NCBI RefSeq assembly: GCF_001457455.1
Contig: NZ_LN831026.1
Span: 2,232,001-2,296,000, forward strand
Source of the DNA: Corynebacterium diphtheriae
Lineage (GTDB): Bacteria > Actinomycetota > Actinomycetes > Mycobacteriales > Mycobacteriaceae
DNA: 64,000 nt
Reading direction: 5' to 3'
The notes below the pieces were generated by a model, which saw only the letters and a list, made by a program, of their open reading frames with translations, was not told the DNA's origin and searched no databases. The translations under genes and the position numbers were made by a program. This document shows positions 1-10,183 of this stretch, piece by piece (the first letter of the stretch is position 1; each line of letters starts with the position of its first letter).

Positions 1-995
1 AGCCGATCCCTGTGGGTATTGCGCGTTCTATTACTACCCAGCCGGCGGCGACGGTGATGGTAGATCCTGCGTGTGCGGGGGCGTCGCCACTGTCGTGCCC
101 GCATGTGGAAACGACCACCCAGCTGCGTCGTGAGGTAACAACGAACAAGACGGAGGTGCGCGATGAGGTGGATTTGCGTGTCGACGAATCCTTGCGGCGC
201 ACAGACACCAACGAGGACATCATTACTATCGACGATTCCCTCCGCCTGATCAGACACTCCACCTATCCTGTTATCGACTCCACAAGCCACATGAAGGTGA
301 AGTCTCAGGCGTTAAACCTCAACTTTGATACCGGCGATTTCGCCCGCGATGGTTTGCAATACTTCTTCCCCTTCCACACGGAGCGGCGTTCGTATCAGTT
401 CTTTGACCCGATCGCACAAAAGACCTGGCCGTTGGACTATGTGCAGCAAGATAATGGCGAGTATGTGTTCACTCAGACTGTTCCTGCGACCAACTTGGTC
501 AAGGCCGCCACGCGTTCTTATACGCAGCCGGATGACATCTCCGATGAGCATTCCACGCAGGCACAGGCCTCGGATCTTAGCCCTGAGCAGCAAAAGCAGT
601 TGGCCGCAATGCAGGTGACGGATCCTCAAGGCTCGGCGCTGCTCACACCGTACTATGCGACGACGCGCACGCTGTGGGTGGAGCCAAAAAGTGGTGTGGT
701 GGTCAACCAAGAAGAAGATGTTTTTATGTTCTACGCGGGTTCGCAGCGCGAGGCGGATCGCATTGCAGCTTCCGGCCATGACGATGAGCTGGCCAAGGAA
801 CGCACGATTTTGCGCACCTCTTTGAACTGGGATGCGGATACCCAGGCGAATGCTCGCGCGGAGGCCCGCCCGACGGTAGTGGCGTTAAAGGCTGCCCGCG
901 TGGGTGGCTTCTTGGTCAAGATGGCTGGTGTGGCAGCGCTGATCATCGGTGTGCTTTTGGCTTCTCGACGCCGCAGCGAACCCCAATGCCGCTAG
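1..995 (+). CDS. DUF3068 (PorA-like) envelope protein, 5'-truncated by window edge
   Basis: The reading frame is open to the left edge, so the true start lies outside the window and the GTG at 12 is probably not it. About 330 residues are visible: a long extracytoplasmic domain with repeated Asp/Thr-rich strands (residues such as FPFHTERRSYQFFDP) and one C-terminal membrane helix (VKMAGVAALIIGVLLAS) followed by an RRR stop-transfer. This is the DUF3068 layout. Established context: DUF3068 proteins sit beside the mycolate-export genes in Corynebacteriales (the Rv0227c/MSMEG_0317 type, linked to polar envelope growth and lipoglycan maturation). It overlaps the next gene by 10 bp, so the two are probably co-translated. 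Family call is good; exact role is inferred from the family. Confidence 0.75.
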   Translation, partial: PIPVGIARSITTQPAATVMVDPACAGASPLSCPHVETTTQLRREVTTNKTEVRDEVDLRVDESLRRTDTNEDIITIDDSLRLIRHSTYPVIDSTSHMKVKSQALNLNFDTGDFARDGLQYFFPFHTERRSYQFFDPIAQKTWPLDYVQQDNGEYVFTQTVPATNLVKAATRSYTQPDDISDEHSTQAQASDLSPEQQKQLAAMQVTDPQGSALLTPYYATTRTLWVEPKSGVVVNQEEDVFMFYAGSQREADRIAASGHDDELAKERTILRTSLNWDADTQANARAEARPTVVALKAARVGGFLVKMAGVAALIIGVLLASRRRSEPQCR

Positions 996-2398
996 TCGTA
1001 GGCTGGGCAGCAGCTCTTATCACGGCACTTTTGTGGCCGTTTCTGATGCCCCACGACGGCATGCTGGCGTTGCGGGACATGGTGGTTATCGACCGCCCAG
1101 CGCTGAGCGAAAACGCCTTGGGCTGGGGAAATCTGCCCGCCCGTAATGCTCCTCAAGATGGGCTGCTGGCGATTATCGGCCAGATCATTCCAGCACCATG
1201 GACTGTGCGCGTGGCGCTGCTTGCCGCTGCTATTGGCGGTGCGGTGGGCGCTGCACGCTTGGGTCAATCGCAGTGGCAGCGTATCGCTGCGATAACCGTG
1301 ACCTTATGGAATCCCTTTGTGGTGGAGCGCCTTTTACAGGGCCACTGGTCGTTGGTGATCGCCGCGTGGCTGGTTCCTCTGTTGCTTGGTCAGGGGCGTT
1401 TGGTGGCGTTGTGGGTGGCGTCGATAACGCCCACGGGTGCTGTTCTGGGCGCGGTGATTGCGGCGGTGTCTGCTCCCACTCGAAGGCTGCGCTTGGTGGT
1501 TATGGCGATCAGCGCGGTGTTGTTTCTGCCGTGGTTGTTGCCCAGTATGATCGCGCCTCCTGCGGGTGTGACGGATGTATTCTTTCCCCGTGCGGAGGGC
1601 TATGTGGGCCGGTTGGGTGCGTTTGTGGGACTTGGTGGCATATGGAATGCGGAGGTGATACCGCCTTCGCGGGAGTCCGGCTTTGCCATCGCGGGAATTA
1701 TATTGTGCGCAATCACGGTGTGGTACGCTCCCCGCCGTTATCAGCTCCTAGCCCTTGTAGGGGTGGTGGCCATGTATGCGGTTACACCCTGGACGTTGAC
1801 GCACATCCCAGGTGTTTTGCTGTTTCGCGATTCCGCCAAGCTCAGCATGTTGTTGCTACCAGCGATGATCTATGGTGCTGCACGTATCCGCCCCCGCCCA
1901 CTGATTGCCGCGGCGATCCTTGCGGCACTTCTTCAAGTTCCCGACGCACCCCTTGCGGTCCGCCCGCTTGCCCCCGTGGCGCAGCCTGAACTCCCGCGAA
2001 CCACGGGAAAGCTACTGATCGTCGATTCCCACGGGCTTGTCAGCTATCAGGGCCGCACGATCGTCGATCCCCGCATCAAGGCCAATGCCACGGTGGAATC
2101 CGGTGCGCTCAGAGTCGATGGCCAGCTTATCGACGCCCCCTCCCCCGCCTACTCCCAAGCAACCGCCGCCTGGCACCGCGGCGATATTAACTACCTGCGG
2201 GAACAAGGAATCACAGCTGTGATCGACCACGACAAGTTCACCCCCATCGCCGATTCCACGCCCCAGCGAACCGCTGGTTTTTATCTCGGATTGGGCTGCT
2301 TAGTACTGTGGGCTGCGGCTGGAATCTGCGGCTGCGCAATCACGCGCAGAAACTCGCGACCAGTATCTTCCCACGAAAACGTTGAAGCGAAATCATAA
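986..2398 (+). CDS. polytopic membrane protein (Rv0226c-like), function unknown
   Basis: A 470-residue protein with about ten hydrophobic segments spread through the first 330 residues and a hydrophilic extracytoplasmic part (about 330-430) before a last helix (GFYLGLGCLVLWAAAGICG). It starts inside the end of the DUF3068 gene and sits where Mycobacterium has Rv0226c next to Rv0227c, so I read it as that ortholog by position and topology, not by a motif. A membrane glycosyltransferase-like or transport role in envelope assembly is possible but no catalytic signature was recognised. Its last 118 bp overlap the convergent glycosyltransferase gene on the other strand. Confidence 0.65.
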   Translation: MPLVVGWAAALITALLWPFLMPHDGMLALRDMVVIDRPALSENALGWGNLPARNAPQDGLLAIIGQIIPAPWTVRVALLAAAIGGAVGAARLGQSQWQRIAAITVTLWNPFVVERLLQGHWSLVIAAWLVPLLLGQGRLVALWVASITPTGAVLGAVIAAVSAPTRRLRLVVMAISAVLFLPWLLPSMIAPPAGVTDVFFPRAEGYVGRLGAFVGLGGIWNAEVIPPSRESGFAIAGIILCAITVWYAPRRYQLLALVGVVAMYAVTPWTLTHIPGVLLFRDSAKLSMLLLPAMIYGAARIRPRPLIAAAILAALLQVPDAPLAVRPLAPVAQPELPRTTGKLLIVDSHGLVSYQGRTIVDPRIKANATVESGALRVDGQLIDAPSPAYSQATAAWHRGDINYLREQGITAVIDHDKFTPIADSTPQRTAGFYLGLGCLVLWAAAGICGCAITRRNSRPVSSHENVEAKS

Positions 2399-3405
2399 GC
2401 ACGTCGCCCCAACTCATCGCGATAGCGTTGGTCTGAGAGCAACTGGCGGATAGCGCACGTAAGCTGAGCGGGAGTTTCCACCAACACCCCACCGCCACGC
2501 ACCGAATCCCTAAGGCCACCAGAATGGGAATAGCCAACAGTAGGCACCCCGTGCTGACCAGCCTCAATTACGGCGAGCCCCCACCCCTCTTTCCGCGAGG
2601 GCATCACATGTACGGCAGCCTGCGCCAACAACGCATGCTTGTGATCTTCTGCCACCTGACCATGGAAGATCACTCGATCGGCCACGTCACGTGCATATTC
2701 TCGTAGTTGCGGCTCCCACCAACCTGAACCAATAATGTCGAGCACCACCCCATCGAGTTCGCGCACTACATCGATGGCATGCTCGATCTGCTTATGCGGC
2801 ACCAACCGCGACAAGGTGACAAGGTGGGGGCCTGCTACCGGCGGCAGATTCATTGGAGCCGGAGGATCATCTATTCCATTGCGCACAATAGTAATGTTGC
2901 CTGCGGGGACACCAAGTTCCACTAACTCGTCGCGACTCGGCTCCGACACCGTCACATACCGCACACCCCGATGTACCCACGGGGACACCTTCGATTCAAT
3001 AAACCAGCCCAGGCGCGCAACAAGCGGACCAGCCACATCCCACTGCCGGCGATGACAATGGTGGGTAAGCAGGATCGTCGGCACGCCCGAAAACACCCGA
3101 GCAAAAAACGGAATCCCATTCTGGGTATCCACCACCACATCCACCCCACGCAGCCGACCAATCCCCAGCCGCCCCATAAGCTGCGCCACCGCAGCCAGAA
3201 CATAGACCGAATACTTGCCGCCCGCGTACTGGTACTCCACCCCGTCACGCACGGCGCGTCGCGACGCATCCGTATGGCGCGCCGTCCGAAAAATCACCTC
3301 ATGCCCAGCCGCCACCAAATACTTTGCAATGTGCTCCAAGTAGCGCTCACTGCCACCGCCTTGGGGGTGGGTGGTGTCGCGCCAGCAGAGTAACAAAATC
3401 CTCAT
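2281..3405 (-). CDS. GT4-family glycosyltransferase (Rv0225-like)
   Basis: A 374-residue GT-B glycosyltransferase. The N-terminal domain opens with RILLLCWRD and the glycine loop HPQGGGSERY for the nucleotide sugar, and the C-terminal domain has the GT4 signature SRKEGWGLAVIEAGQHG around residues 280-300 with the paired Glu. The start at 3405 is chosen because GGAGG lies 5 nt upstream; the longer frame to 3435 would bury that ribosome site in codons. In Corynebacteriales this gene neighbours the MmpL3/DUF3068 block and probably glycosylates an envelope lipid or lipoglycan; donor and acceptor are not visible. Its 3' end overlaps the convergent membrane-protein gene by 118 bp. Confidence 0.8.
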   Translation of the reverse strand: MRILLLCWRDTTHPQGGGSERYLEHIAKYLVAAGHEVIFRTARHTDASRRAVRDGVEYQYAGGKYSVYVLAAVAQLMGRLGIGRLRGVDVVVDTQNGIPFFARVFSGVPTILLTHHCHRRQWDVAGPLVARLGWFIESKVSPWVHRGVRYVTVSEPSRDELVELGVPAGNITIVRNGIDDPPAPMNLPPVAGPHLVTLSRLVPHKQIEHAIDVVRELDGVVLDIIGSGWWEPQLREYARDVADRVIFHGQVAEDHKHALLAQAAVHVMPSRKEGWGLAVIEAGQHGVPTVGYSHSGGLRDSVRGGGVLVETPAQLTCAIRQLLSDQRYRDELGRRAYDFASTFSWEDTGREFLRVIAQPQIPAAAHSTKQPNPR

Positions 3406-3476
3406 ATCAGCCTCCATCGTAGGCGCTCGCCCCACAACCAGCCCGTTTTTGTAGGGATTGTGCCAAGATAAAGGGC

Positions 3477-4211
3477 ATGCATTTCGCCACTTTGCGACGC
3501 TCCCTCCGCCTACTGCGCAGCTTCACGTACGAGCAGACGGATCCCGACCGTTTCTATTCGTTGTTGGCGCAAGACACTCGGGACCTCGTGGATCATGTGT
3601 GCAACAAGGTGGGGATTCAGTATCAGTCGGTTCTCGATGTCGGGGGTGGTCCAGGATATTTTGCCGATGCCTTTAGCCCGAAGCGGTATGTGAGCGTGGA
3701 GCCCTCGGCAGGCGAGATGGCTGCGGCGGGGATCACGGTGGCGCAGGCGGTTCGTGCGTCGGGGTCAGCGCTGCCGTTTCCGGACTCAACTTTTGATGTG
3801 GTGTTGTCCTCCAATGTGGCGGAGCATGTTCCAGACCCGTGGACGATGGGTGAAGAAATGCTCCGCGTTGTACGCCCTGGTGGTGTGGTGATTCTAAGCT
3901 ATACCGTCTGGTTGGGACCGTTCGGCGGGCATGAGACGGGCTTATGGCAGCACTATGTTGGTGGTGCCTTTGCCAGAGATCGGTATGCCCGCAAACATGG
4001 GCATCTTCCTAAAAACGTATTCGGTTCTTCGTTGTTTGCAGTTAGTTGCGCCGAGGGGCTGCGCTGGGGTGTGAGCACTGGCCAGTTGGCGTTGGCGTTT
4101 CCGCGTTATCATCCGCGCTGGGCGTGGTGGCTGGTTCGGGTGCCGGTGCTGCGGGAGTTTTTGGTGAGCAACCTAGTGCTGGTGATACAAAAAGGTGGCT
4201 CCCTTACATAA
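3477..4211 (+). CDS. class I SAM-dependent methyltransferase (Rv0224c-like)
   Basis: A 244-residue methyltransferase. Motif I is VLDVGGGPGYFADAF (about residues 45-60), followed by an acidic motif II (VSVEPSAGEM) and the post-motif LPFPDSTFDVVLSSNVAEHV typical of Methyltransf_11. It is divergent from the glycosyltransferase across a 71-bp gap, the same pairing as Rv0224c/Rv0225 in Mycobacterium, which suggests action on an envelope glycoconjugate or lipid. The substrate cannot be read from sequence. Its stop codon lies within the hairpin that terminates pckG. Confidence 0.8.
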   Translation: MHFATLRRSLRLLRSFTYEQTDPDRFYSLLAQDTRDLVDHVCNKVGIQYQSVLDVGGGPGYFADAFSPKRYVSVEPSAGEMAAAGITVAQAVRASGSALPFPDSTFDVVLSSNVAEHVPDPWTMGEEMLRVVRPGGVVILSYTVWLGPFGGHETGLWQHYVGGAFARDRYARKHGHLPKNVFGSSLFAVSCAEGLRWGVSTGQLALAFPRYHPRWAWWLVRVPVLREFLVSNLVLVIQKGGSLT

Positions 4212-4221
4212 GGAAGCCACC
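4189..4221 (-). terminator. rho-independent terminator of pckG
   Basis: On the minus strand a stem pairs 4215-4221 with 4194-4200 (AGCCACC/GGTGGCT) and extends with CCTT/AAGG around a 4-nt loop; it is followed by TTTTT at 4193-4189. The hairpin overlaps the stop codon of the convergent methyltransferase gene. Confidence 0.8.
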
Positions 4222-4235
4222 TAGGGAGTAATGCT

Positions 4236-6074
4236 TTAGGATTCAGCTGCTGCTACGCGAGCTTTGAGTGCCTCGAATTGTTCGAGGACCTCAGCCGGAA
4301 CCGCGGAGCCCTTAGAGCCTAGGAACGCGAGGTATTCTTCGTTGTCGGCAAGGTCGCCCTTCCATTGTGCGGCTGGAGCGGACAGTGCCTCGCGGATGTC
4401 CTCGATTGGGGTGTCTAGGCCGGTGAGGTCCAAGTCTTCCACGCGGGCGGTGTAGCCGGCGATGGTTTCGTCTGCTTCGACGCGGCCTTCAATGCGGTCA
4501 ACGATCCACTTGAGAACGCGGCTGTTGTCGCCGAAGCCTGGCCACAGGAAGCGTCCGTCGTCGCCACGGCGGAACCAGTTGACCAAGAAGACCTCAGGCA
4601 TCTTGTCGCCGCCCTTCTTGCCCATGTCAATCCAATGCTGCAGGTAATCCGCTGCGTTGTAGCCAATGAATGGCAGCATGGCCATAGGATCGTGGCGCAG
4701 TGCGCCGACGGTGCCTTCTGCGGCGGCGGTCTGACCGGAGGACAGCAGGGCACCGATCATGGTGGCATGATCCCAGTTGTGCGCCTGGGATACCAGCGGG
4801 ACGGTGTCTGGGCGGCGGCCACCGAACAAGATTGCAGAGATCGGCACACCCTGTGGGTCGTTGTACTCTTCTGCGGCGACTGGGCACTGTTCCAGCGGGA
4901 CGCAATAGCGGGAGTTCGGGTGGCTGGATGGCTGGCTGCTTTCTGGGGTCCAGTCGTTGCCCAACCAGTCAGTGAGGTGCTCTGGCATGTTCTCCAAGTC
5001 TTCCCACCAGATGTCGCCGTCGTCGGTAAGCGCAACGTTGGTGAACAAGGTGTTGCCTGGTTCCATGGTGCGCATAGCGTTGGGGTTGGAGGAGTAGTTG
5101 GTGCCAGGAGCAACACCGAAGAAGCCGTTTTCTGGGTTGATGGCGTAGAGGCGGCCGTCTTCGCCGAAGCGCAGCCATGCGATGTCATCGCCAACGACCT
5201 CGGCGGACCAGCCGTCGATAGTGGGCTGAAGCATTGCGAGGTTGGTCTTGCCACATGCTGATGGGAAGGCAGCAGCGATGTAGTAGACTTTCTTTTCTGG
5301 GGAGGTGAGCTTCAGAATGAGCATGTGCTCAGCCATCCAGCCTTCTTCCTTAGCCATGACGGAAGCGATACGTAGGGCGTAGCACTTCTTAGCCAAGATG
5401 GCGTTTCCGCCGTAGCCGGAACCGTAGGACCAGATTTCCTTGGTCTCTGGGAAGTGAGTGATGTACTTTTCCTCGTTGCATGGCCATGCCACATCTTCTT
5501 GGCCCGGCTCCAGAGGTGCGCCCACGGAGTGCAGGCATGGAACGAAGGAGCCGGTGTCGCCGATCTTGGCCAGTGCTTCTGCGCCCATGCGGGTCATGAT
5601 GCGCATGGAGAGCACAACGTACTCAGAGTCGGTGAGCTGTACGCCTAGCTTGGGGGCTGGGTCGTTGATAGGACCCATGCAGAAAGGCACGACGTACATG
5701 GTGCGGCCCTTCATGGAGCCACGGAAACGCTCGGTGAGCTCGGCTTTCATTTCCGCTGGGTCTGCCCAGTGGTTGGTAGGACCTGCACCTTCTGGGGTTG
5801 GGGTGCAGATGAAGGTGCGGGACTCTACTCGGGCAACGTCGGCTGGGTTGGAACGAGCCAAGAAGCTATTGGGGCGCTTCTCTTCGTTGAGACGGATGAG
5901 AGTACCGGACTCTACCAATTGAGTTGTCAGGCGGTCCCATTCCTCTTGGGATCCGTCAGCAAAAACAACTCGGTCCGGCTGGAAAAGCTCGACGTTTTCC
6001 GCAATCCAATTCAGCAGTACTTCATTTTTGGTGGGTGCTTCACCCTCAAGGCCCTTAATGGACACGGTGGACAT
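4236..6074 (-). CDS. pckG: phosphoenolpyruvate carboxykinase (GTP)
   Basis: A 612-residue GTP-dependent PEP carboxykinase, converting oxaloacetate and GTP to PEP, GDP and CO2 at the entry of gluconeogenesis. The family signature [12 protein letters not shown] holds the reactive Cys274 and P-loop Lys276; further blocks are [10 protein letters not shown] and [14 protein letters not shown]. Length matches the actinobacterial enzyme (about 606-612). The start at 6074 (MSTVSIKG) is preferred over the 35-residue longer frame because AGGAGA lies a few bases upstream. It is a single-gene unit with its own terminator and a 456-bp upstream region shared with divergent trmB. Confidence 0.96.
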
Positions 6075-6530
6075 CGCTTCTCCTGACATAGTTTCGCGTG
6101 TCAATTGACAGTTCTTCCACCCCACACAGTAGCCAGAAGATGAACAGCAAATGACAATGCAGTGAGAGATACACGTCACAAAATAGTCTATCCGCGGAGC
6201 ACACCCCCAGAAACCACAGGTAAACGATCACGTCTGATGTCTTCGTATTGAAACAATTTGCCCCCTTCAGGGGGTAACACGTTACAGAAGATCAACACGC
6301 AACCCATCAGACCTCCACGATTTGTACGCGCTACCACACTGATTATCGCGCATCGCACGCATATTAGGTTGCCCTATGTTCAGCTTTCCGAACAACTGGA
6401 CATATCCACATTCAGTGCAGTAAATCTGCGAATACCCTACCCCCTCCCATGTCACTATTTTCACACCCGTCACATATTTATCACCTGTCTGATATTGAAC
6501 TAATCACAACCGAGGGGCACAATAGTCGGG
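6075..6530. promoter_or_regulatory. divergent pckG/trmB intergenic region
   Basis: This 456-bp stretch has no convincing gene. It must hold the promoters of both pckG and trmB. Visible signals are an inverted CCCCC-ttca-GGGGG at 6261-6274 and an imperfect DtxR-like sequence TTAGGTTGCCCTATGTT at 6364-6380 (13 of 19 positions of the remembered DtxR consensus). The short ORFs here lack ribosome sites and family features. Confidence 0.4.
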
Positions 6531-7310
6531 ATGTCTAATACTGATAATTCTGATAAGAACACCAAGCCCACCGGCTATCGTCCGCCACAAACGGACTTCA
6601 ACACCGAGTTCGGCAACAACCTCGATTACCCACGCCTTGGCTCTGTCAGCTTCCGCCGCGGCACTCTCACCGACAACCAAGAATCCCTCTGGGACGCCAA
6701 CTGGCCCATCCTAGGCAAGGACCTCACCGACGCCGAGGACCAGCGTATCGACGTCGCCGAGTGGTTCGGTCGCAGCGGACACAAGACCATCCTCGAGATC
6801 GGTTCCGGCACCGGCACCTCCACGGCGGCCATGGCACCACTAGAAGCCGACACCAACATCATCGCCGTCGAACTGTACAAGCCAGGTCTTGCCAAGCTGC
6901 TCGGTGCAGTCGTGCGCGGCGACATCTCCAACGTGCGCATGATCCGCGGCGACGGCGTTGAAGTACTCACCCGTATGTTCCCCGAGGAAAGCCTCGACGG
7001 TGTGCGTATCTACTTCCCAGACCCTTGGCCTAAAGCCCGCCACCACAAGCGCCGCATCATTCAGTCCGGCGTGCTCAACCTGATCGCGTCACGCCTCAAG
7101 CCAGGCGGCGTTCTGCACGTGGCAACCGACCATGCCGACTACGCCGAGTGGATTACCGAGCTCGTCAACGTAGAGCCACAGTTGGAGTTCATGGGTTGGC
7201 CATGGGATGAGTGCCCACAGCTAACCAATCGACAGGTGATCACCAAGTTCGAAGGCAAGGGCTTGGATAAGGACCACACCATCACAGAGTTCCTGTGGAG
7301 GCGCAAGTGA
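6531..7310 (+). CDS. trmB: tRNA (guanine-N7-)-methyltransferase
   Basis: A 259-residue TrmB that methylates G46 in the variable loop of tRNAs using SAM. Motif I is [16 protein letters not shown] (about residues 88-103) and the diagnostic TrmB block [17 protein letters not shown] follows at about 160-176. The first 30 residues are polar and probably disordered, as usual in actinobacterial TrmB. It heads the operon running to DUF3054, and its stop overlaps the GTG of the next gene. Confidence 0.95.
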
Positions 7311-7927
7311 GCCGGCTGCTACTCGTATGGGATGCCCCCAACCTTGATATGGGTCTAGGAGCGCTGCTCGGCGGTCGCCCCACCACTGCTCATCGTCCGC
7401 GTTTCGACGCCATCGGTCGCTGGTTGCTGGCCAAGGCAGGCGAACTCGCACATACCACGGGCTCCAAGGTGGAATCAGAAGCCACGGTGTTTGCCAACGT
7501 GGTACCAGGCTCTGCCGATAGCATTCGTTCGTGGGTCGAGGCCCTACGCAATGTCGGTTTCGCAGTGTTTGCCAAGCCGAAGCTGCGGGATGACACGGAT
7601 GTGGACCCCGACATGCTTGCCCACATCCGCAAGCGTTTTGAGGAAAGCGATCTGGCAGGGGTGATCGTCGCAAGTGCTGATGGCCGCAACTTCCAAGAGA
7701 CGTTGGACGAGCTGGCGTCGGCAGGCGTTGCCATCACGGTGATCGGCTTCCACGAGCACGCCACGTGGGCACTTGCCGACGACCGCATCACCTTCGTCGA
7801 CCTGGAGGAAATCCCCGGCGTCTTCCGCGAGCCACTACCACGTGTTAGCCTCGACAACCTCCCCGAAGAGGGAGCCTGGCTCAAGCCCATCCGACCGCTC
7901 AGCGCTCTGCTTTCCAAGAGCAAATAA
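7307..7927 (+). CDS. NYN-domain protein (Rv0207c-like), predicted RNase
   Basis: A 206-residue protein of the NYN/PIN-like nuclease fold: [13 protein letters not shown] near the N-terminus supplies the first conserved Asp pair, and [12 protein letters not shown] with AVTVIG-like strands gives the later acidic positions. The start is GTG at 7307: GGAGG (7297-7301) sits just upstream, inside the alternative longer frame, and the GTG overlaps the trmB stop. Found between trmB and mmpL3 in Mycobacterium as well, so the synteny supports the call. Substrate unknown; RNA processing is the usual inference for the fold. Confidence 0.8.
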
Positions 7928-7941
7928 GAGAGGAAACCCGT

Positions 7942-10182
7942 ATGTTCTCTCGCTGGGGAGACTTTTCATACCGCCACCGCAAGGTCGTACCTATCGTCAT
8001 TGTGGCGCTGATCCTCGCCGTGTACACGCTCTTCGGCGCACGCTTGGCGGATCGAATGAGCCAAGAAGGCTGGGAAGACCCTGGTTCTTCGTCCGCACAA
8101 GCCGCCGCTATTGAGCGCGATACCTTCGGCCGCGACAACAATGGCGATGTGATTTTGCTCTTCACAGCGAAAGACGGCATCGCGCACAGCCCAAGCTTTG
8201 ACAAGATCAAGAAGTATCTCGACTCCTTGAAAACCGATCACAGCGACCACGTCGATGCCGTCACCTCCTACTTTGACAAGCGCAACGCGCAACTCATCTC
8301 TAAGGACGGCACCACCGCCTTCGCGGCTGTCTCGCTGCGTGGCGACGGCGAACAAACCCTCAAGGACTTCCGTGCCATCGAATCCGATCTGCACCCCCAG
8401 TTCCCAGAGGTCACCGTCCAGGTAGCCGGATCCACCGCCGTGGCCGACGCCCTCGACAAAGGCATGTCCGGCGACATCAAACGCGCAGAAGTAGTAGCCC
8501 TGCCCGTCGTCGCCGTGCTCCTGCTCATCGTTTTCGGCTCGGTAGTAGCCGCAGGCATGCCACTGATCGTGGGCATTTTGTCCATCTTGGGATCCTTGGG
8601 CGTGCTGTCCATCTTGGCAGGCTTTGTGCAGGTCAACGTGTTCGCACAGAGCGTGGTCACCCTCCTAGGACTTGGCCTTGCTATCGACTACGGCCTGTTC
8701 ATGGTGTCCCGCTTCCGTGAGGAGCTCGACGCCGGCAGACCCATCCCCGATGCGGTACGCATCACCACCGCCACCGCCGGCAAAACGGTAACGTTCTCCG
8801 CGGCTATGGTCGCAGTGGCACTGTCTGGACTTTTGGTGTTCCCACAGGCCTTCCTCAAATCCGTCGCCTACGGTGCGATCAGCGCCGTGGGTCTAGCAGC
8901 ACTGTTGTCCATCACCGTCCTGCCAGCGCTTTTTGGCATGCTGGGCAAAAACATCGACAAGTGGACGCTGCGCCGCACCTCCCGCAAGGCTACGTCGTTA
9001 CGCTCCACCGCGTGGTACCGCATTCCCGCATGGGCCATGAAGCACTCCACGCTGGTCACCGTCGGAATTGTTGCAGTACTACTGGGACTTACTTTGCCGC
9101 TTGCCGGCGTGAAATTTGGCGGTATCAACGAAACCTACCTGCCACCGAACAACACGGTGCGCACAGCACAAGCCTCCTTTGACGAGAACTTCCCGCACTT
9201 CCGCACCGAACCCATCAAACTCGTGATCACCGGTGCAACCAACCAACAGCTCGTCGACGTGTATCAGCAGGCCAACAAGGTCGAAGGCCTCACCGATCGT
9301 TTCAAGCCCAGCTCGGCCACCAAGGACGGCACCACGGTCCTATCCGCCGGCATTGAAAACCGCGAGGACAACGCCAAGGTCGTAGAGCAACTACGGGCTA
9401 TCGACGCTCCCGAGGGCGTATCCGTCTACATCGGCGGCACCCCAGCAATGGAAGTCGAATCCATCGAGGCGCTCTTTGACAAGCTGCCATGGATGGCGAT
9501 CTACATCGTCACTGCCACATTCTTGCTGATGTCGCTCGTATTCGGCTCCATGATCTTGCCAGCCAAGGCCATCATCATGACCATCCTAGGTTTGGGCTCC
9601 ACCTTGGGAATCCTGACCGCCATGTTCGTTGACGGTGTTGGCTCCTCGCTGTTCAACTTCTCCGCCGGCCCACTGATGAGCCCCGTTCTCGTGCTCATCA
9701 TGGCCATCGTCTACGGACTATCCACCGACTACGAGGTCTTCCTAGTCTCTCGCATGGTGGAAGCCCGCGCCAAAGGCGAATCCACCGACGAGGCCATCAA
9801 GTACGGCACCGCACACACCGGTGGCATCATCACCGCGGCAGCTTTAATCATGATCGTGGTCTGCGGCGCCTTCGGGTTCTCTGAGATCGTGATGATGAAG
9901 TACATCGCCTTTGGCATGGTCGTAGCATTGCTTTTCGACGCCACCATCATCCGCATGATGCTCGTCCCAGCCGTTATGCATCTCCTGCGCGAAGACAACT
10001 GGTGGGGCCCCGCTTGGCTGAAAAAGATGCAAGTCTCCGAGGGTGGTTCCACTGAACACGACCCGCTTCACCATCTCACCGTAGACTTGGATACAGCTGG
10101 ACGATCCGGACGCACCGTTAAAGACGATGCCGAGCTAGTCCCATTTTCCGAACTGATGAAACGACTGAGTGAAGAATCCTAA
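7942..10182 (+). CDS. MmpL3-type RND transporter (trehalose monomycolate flippase, CmpL1-like)
   Basis: A 746-residue RND/MMPL protein with about 12 membrane helices and two extracytoplasmic porter domains (about 40-175 and 395-510). The two proton-relay Asp-Tyr pairs of the MmpL3 subgroup are present: Asp249-Tyr250 in GLAIDYGLFMVSRF and Asp596-Tyr597 in GLSTDYEVFLVSRM. MmpL3 exports trehalose monomycolate for assembly of the outer membrane; corynebacteria use the shorter corynomycolate. The C-terminal tail is much shorter than in mycobacteria, as is normal for corynebacterial CmpL proteins. GAGGAAA precedes the ATG. Neighbouring trmB/NYN genes reproduce the Mycobacterium mmpL3 locus. Corynebacteria encode several CmpL paralogs; the locus favours CmpL1. 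Confidence 0.88.
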   Translation: MFSRWGDFSYRHRKVVPIVIVALILAVYTLFGARLADRMSQEGWEDPGSSSAQAAAIERDTFGRDNNGDVILLFTAKDGIAHSPSFDKIKKYLDSLKTDHSDHVDAVTSYFDKRNAQLISKDGTTAFAAVSLRGDGEQTLKDFRAIESDLHPQFPEVTVQVAGSTAVADALDKGMSGDIKRAEVVALPVVAVLLLIVFGSVVAAGMPLIVGILSILGSLGVLSILAGFVQVNVFAQSVVTLLGLGLAIDYGLFMVSRFREELDAGRPIPDAVRITTATAGKTVTFSAAMVAVALSGLLVFPQAFLKSVAYGAISAVGLAALLSITVLPALFGMLGKNIDKWTLRRTSRKATSLRSTAWYRIPAWAMKHSTLVTVGIVAVLLGLTLPLAGVKFGGINETYLPPNNTVRTAQASFDENFPHFRTEPIKLVITGATNQQLVDVYQQANKVEGLTDRFKPSSATKDGTTVLSAGIENREDNAKVVEQLRAIDAPEGVSVYIGGTPAMEVESIEALFDKLPWMAIYIVTATFLLMSLVFGSMILPAKAIIMTILGLGSTLGILTAMFVDGVGSSLFNFSAGPLMSPVLVLIMAIVYGLSTDYEVFLVSRMVEARAKGESTDEAIKYGTAHTGGIITAAALIMIVVCGAFGFSEIVMMKYIAFGMVVALLFDATIIRMMLVPAVMHLLREDNWWGPAWLKKMQVSEGGSTEHDPLHHLTVDLDTAGRSGRTVKDDAELVPFSELMKRLSEES

Positions 10183-10183
10183 G

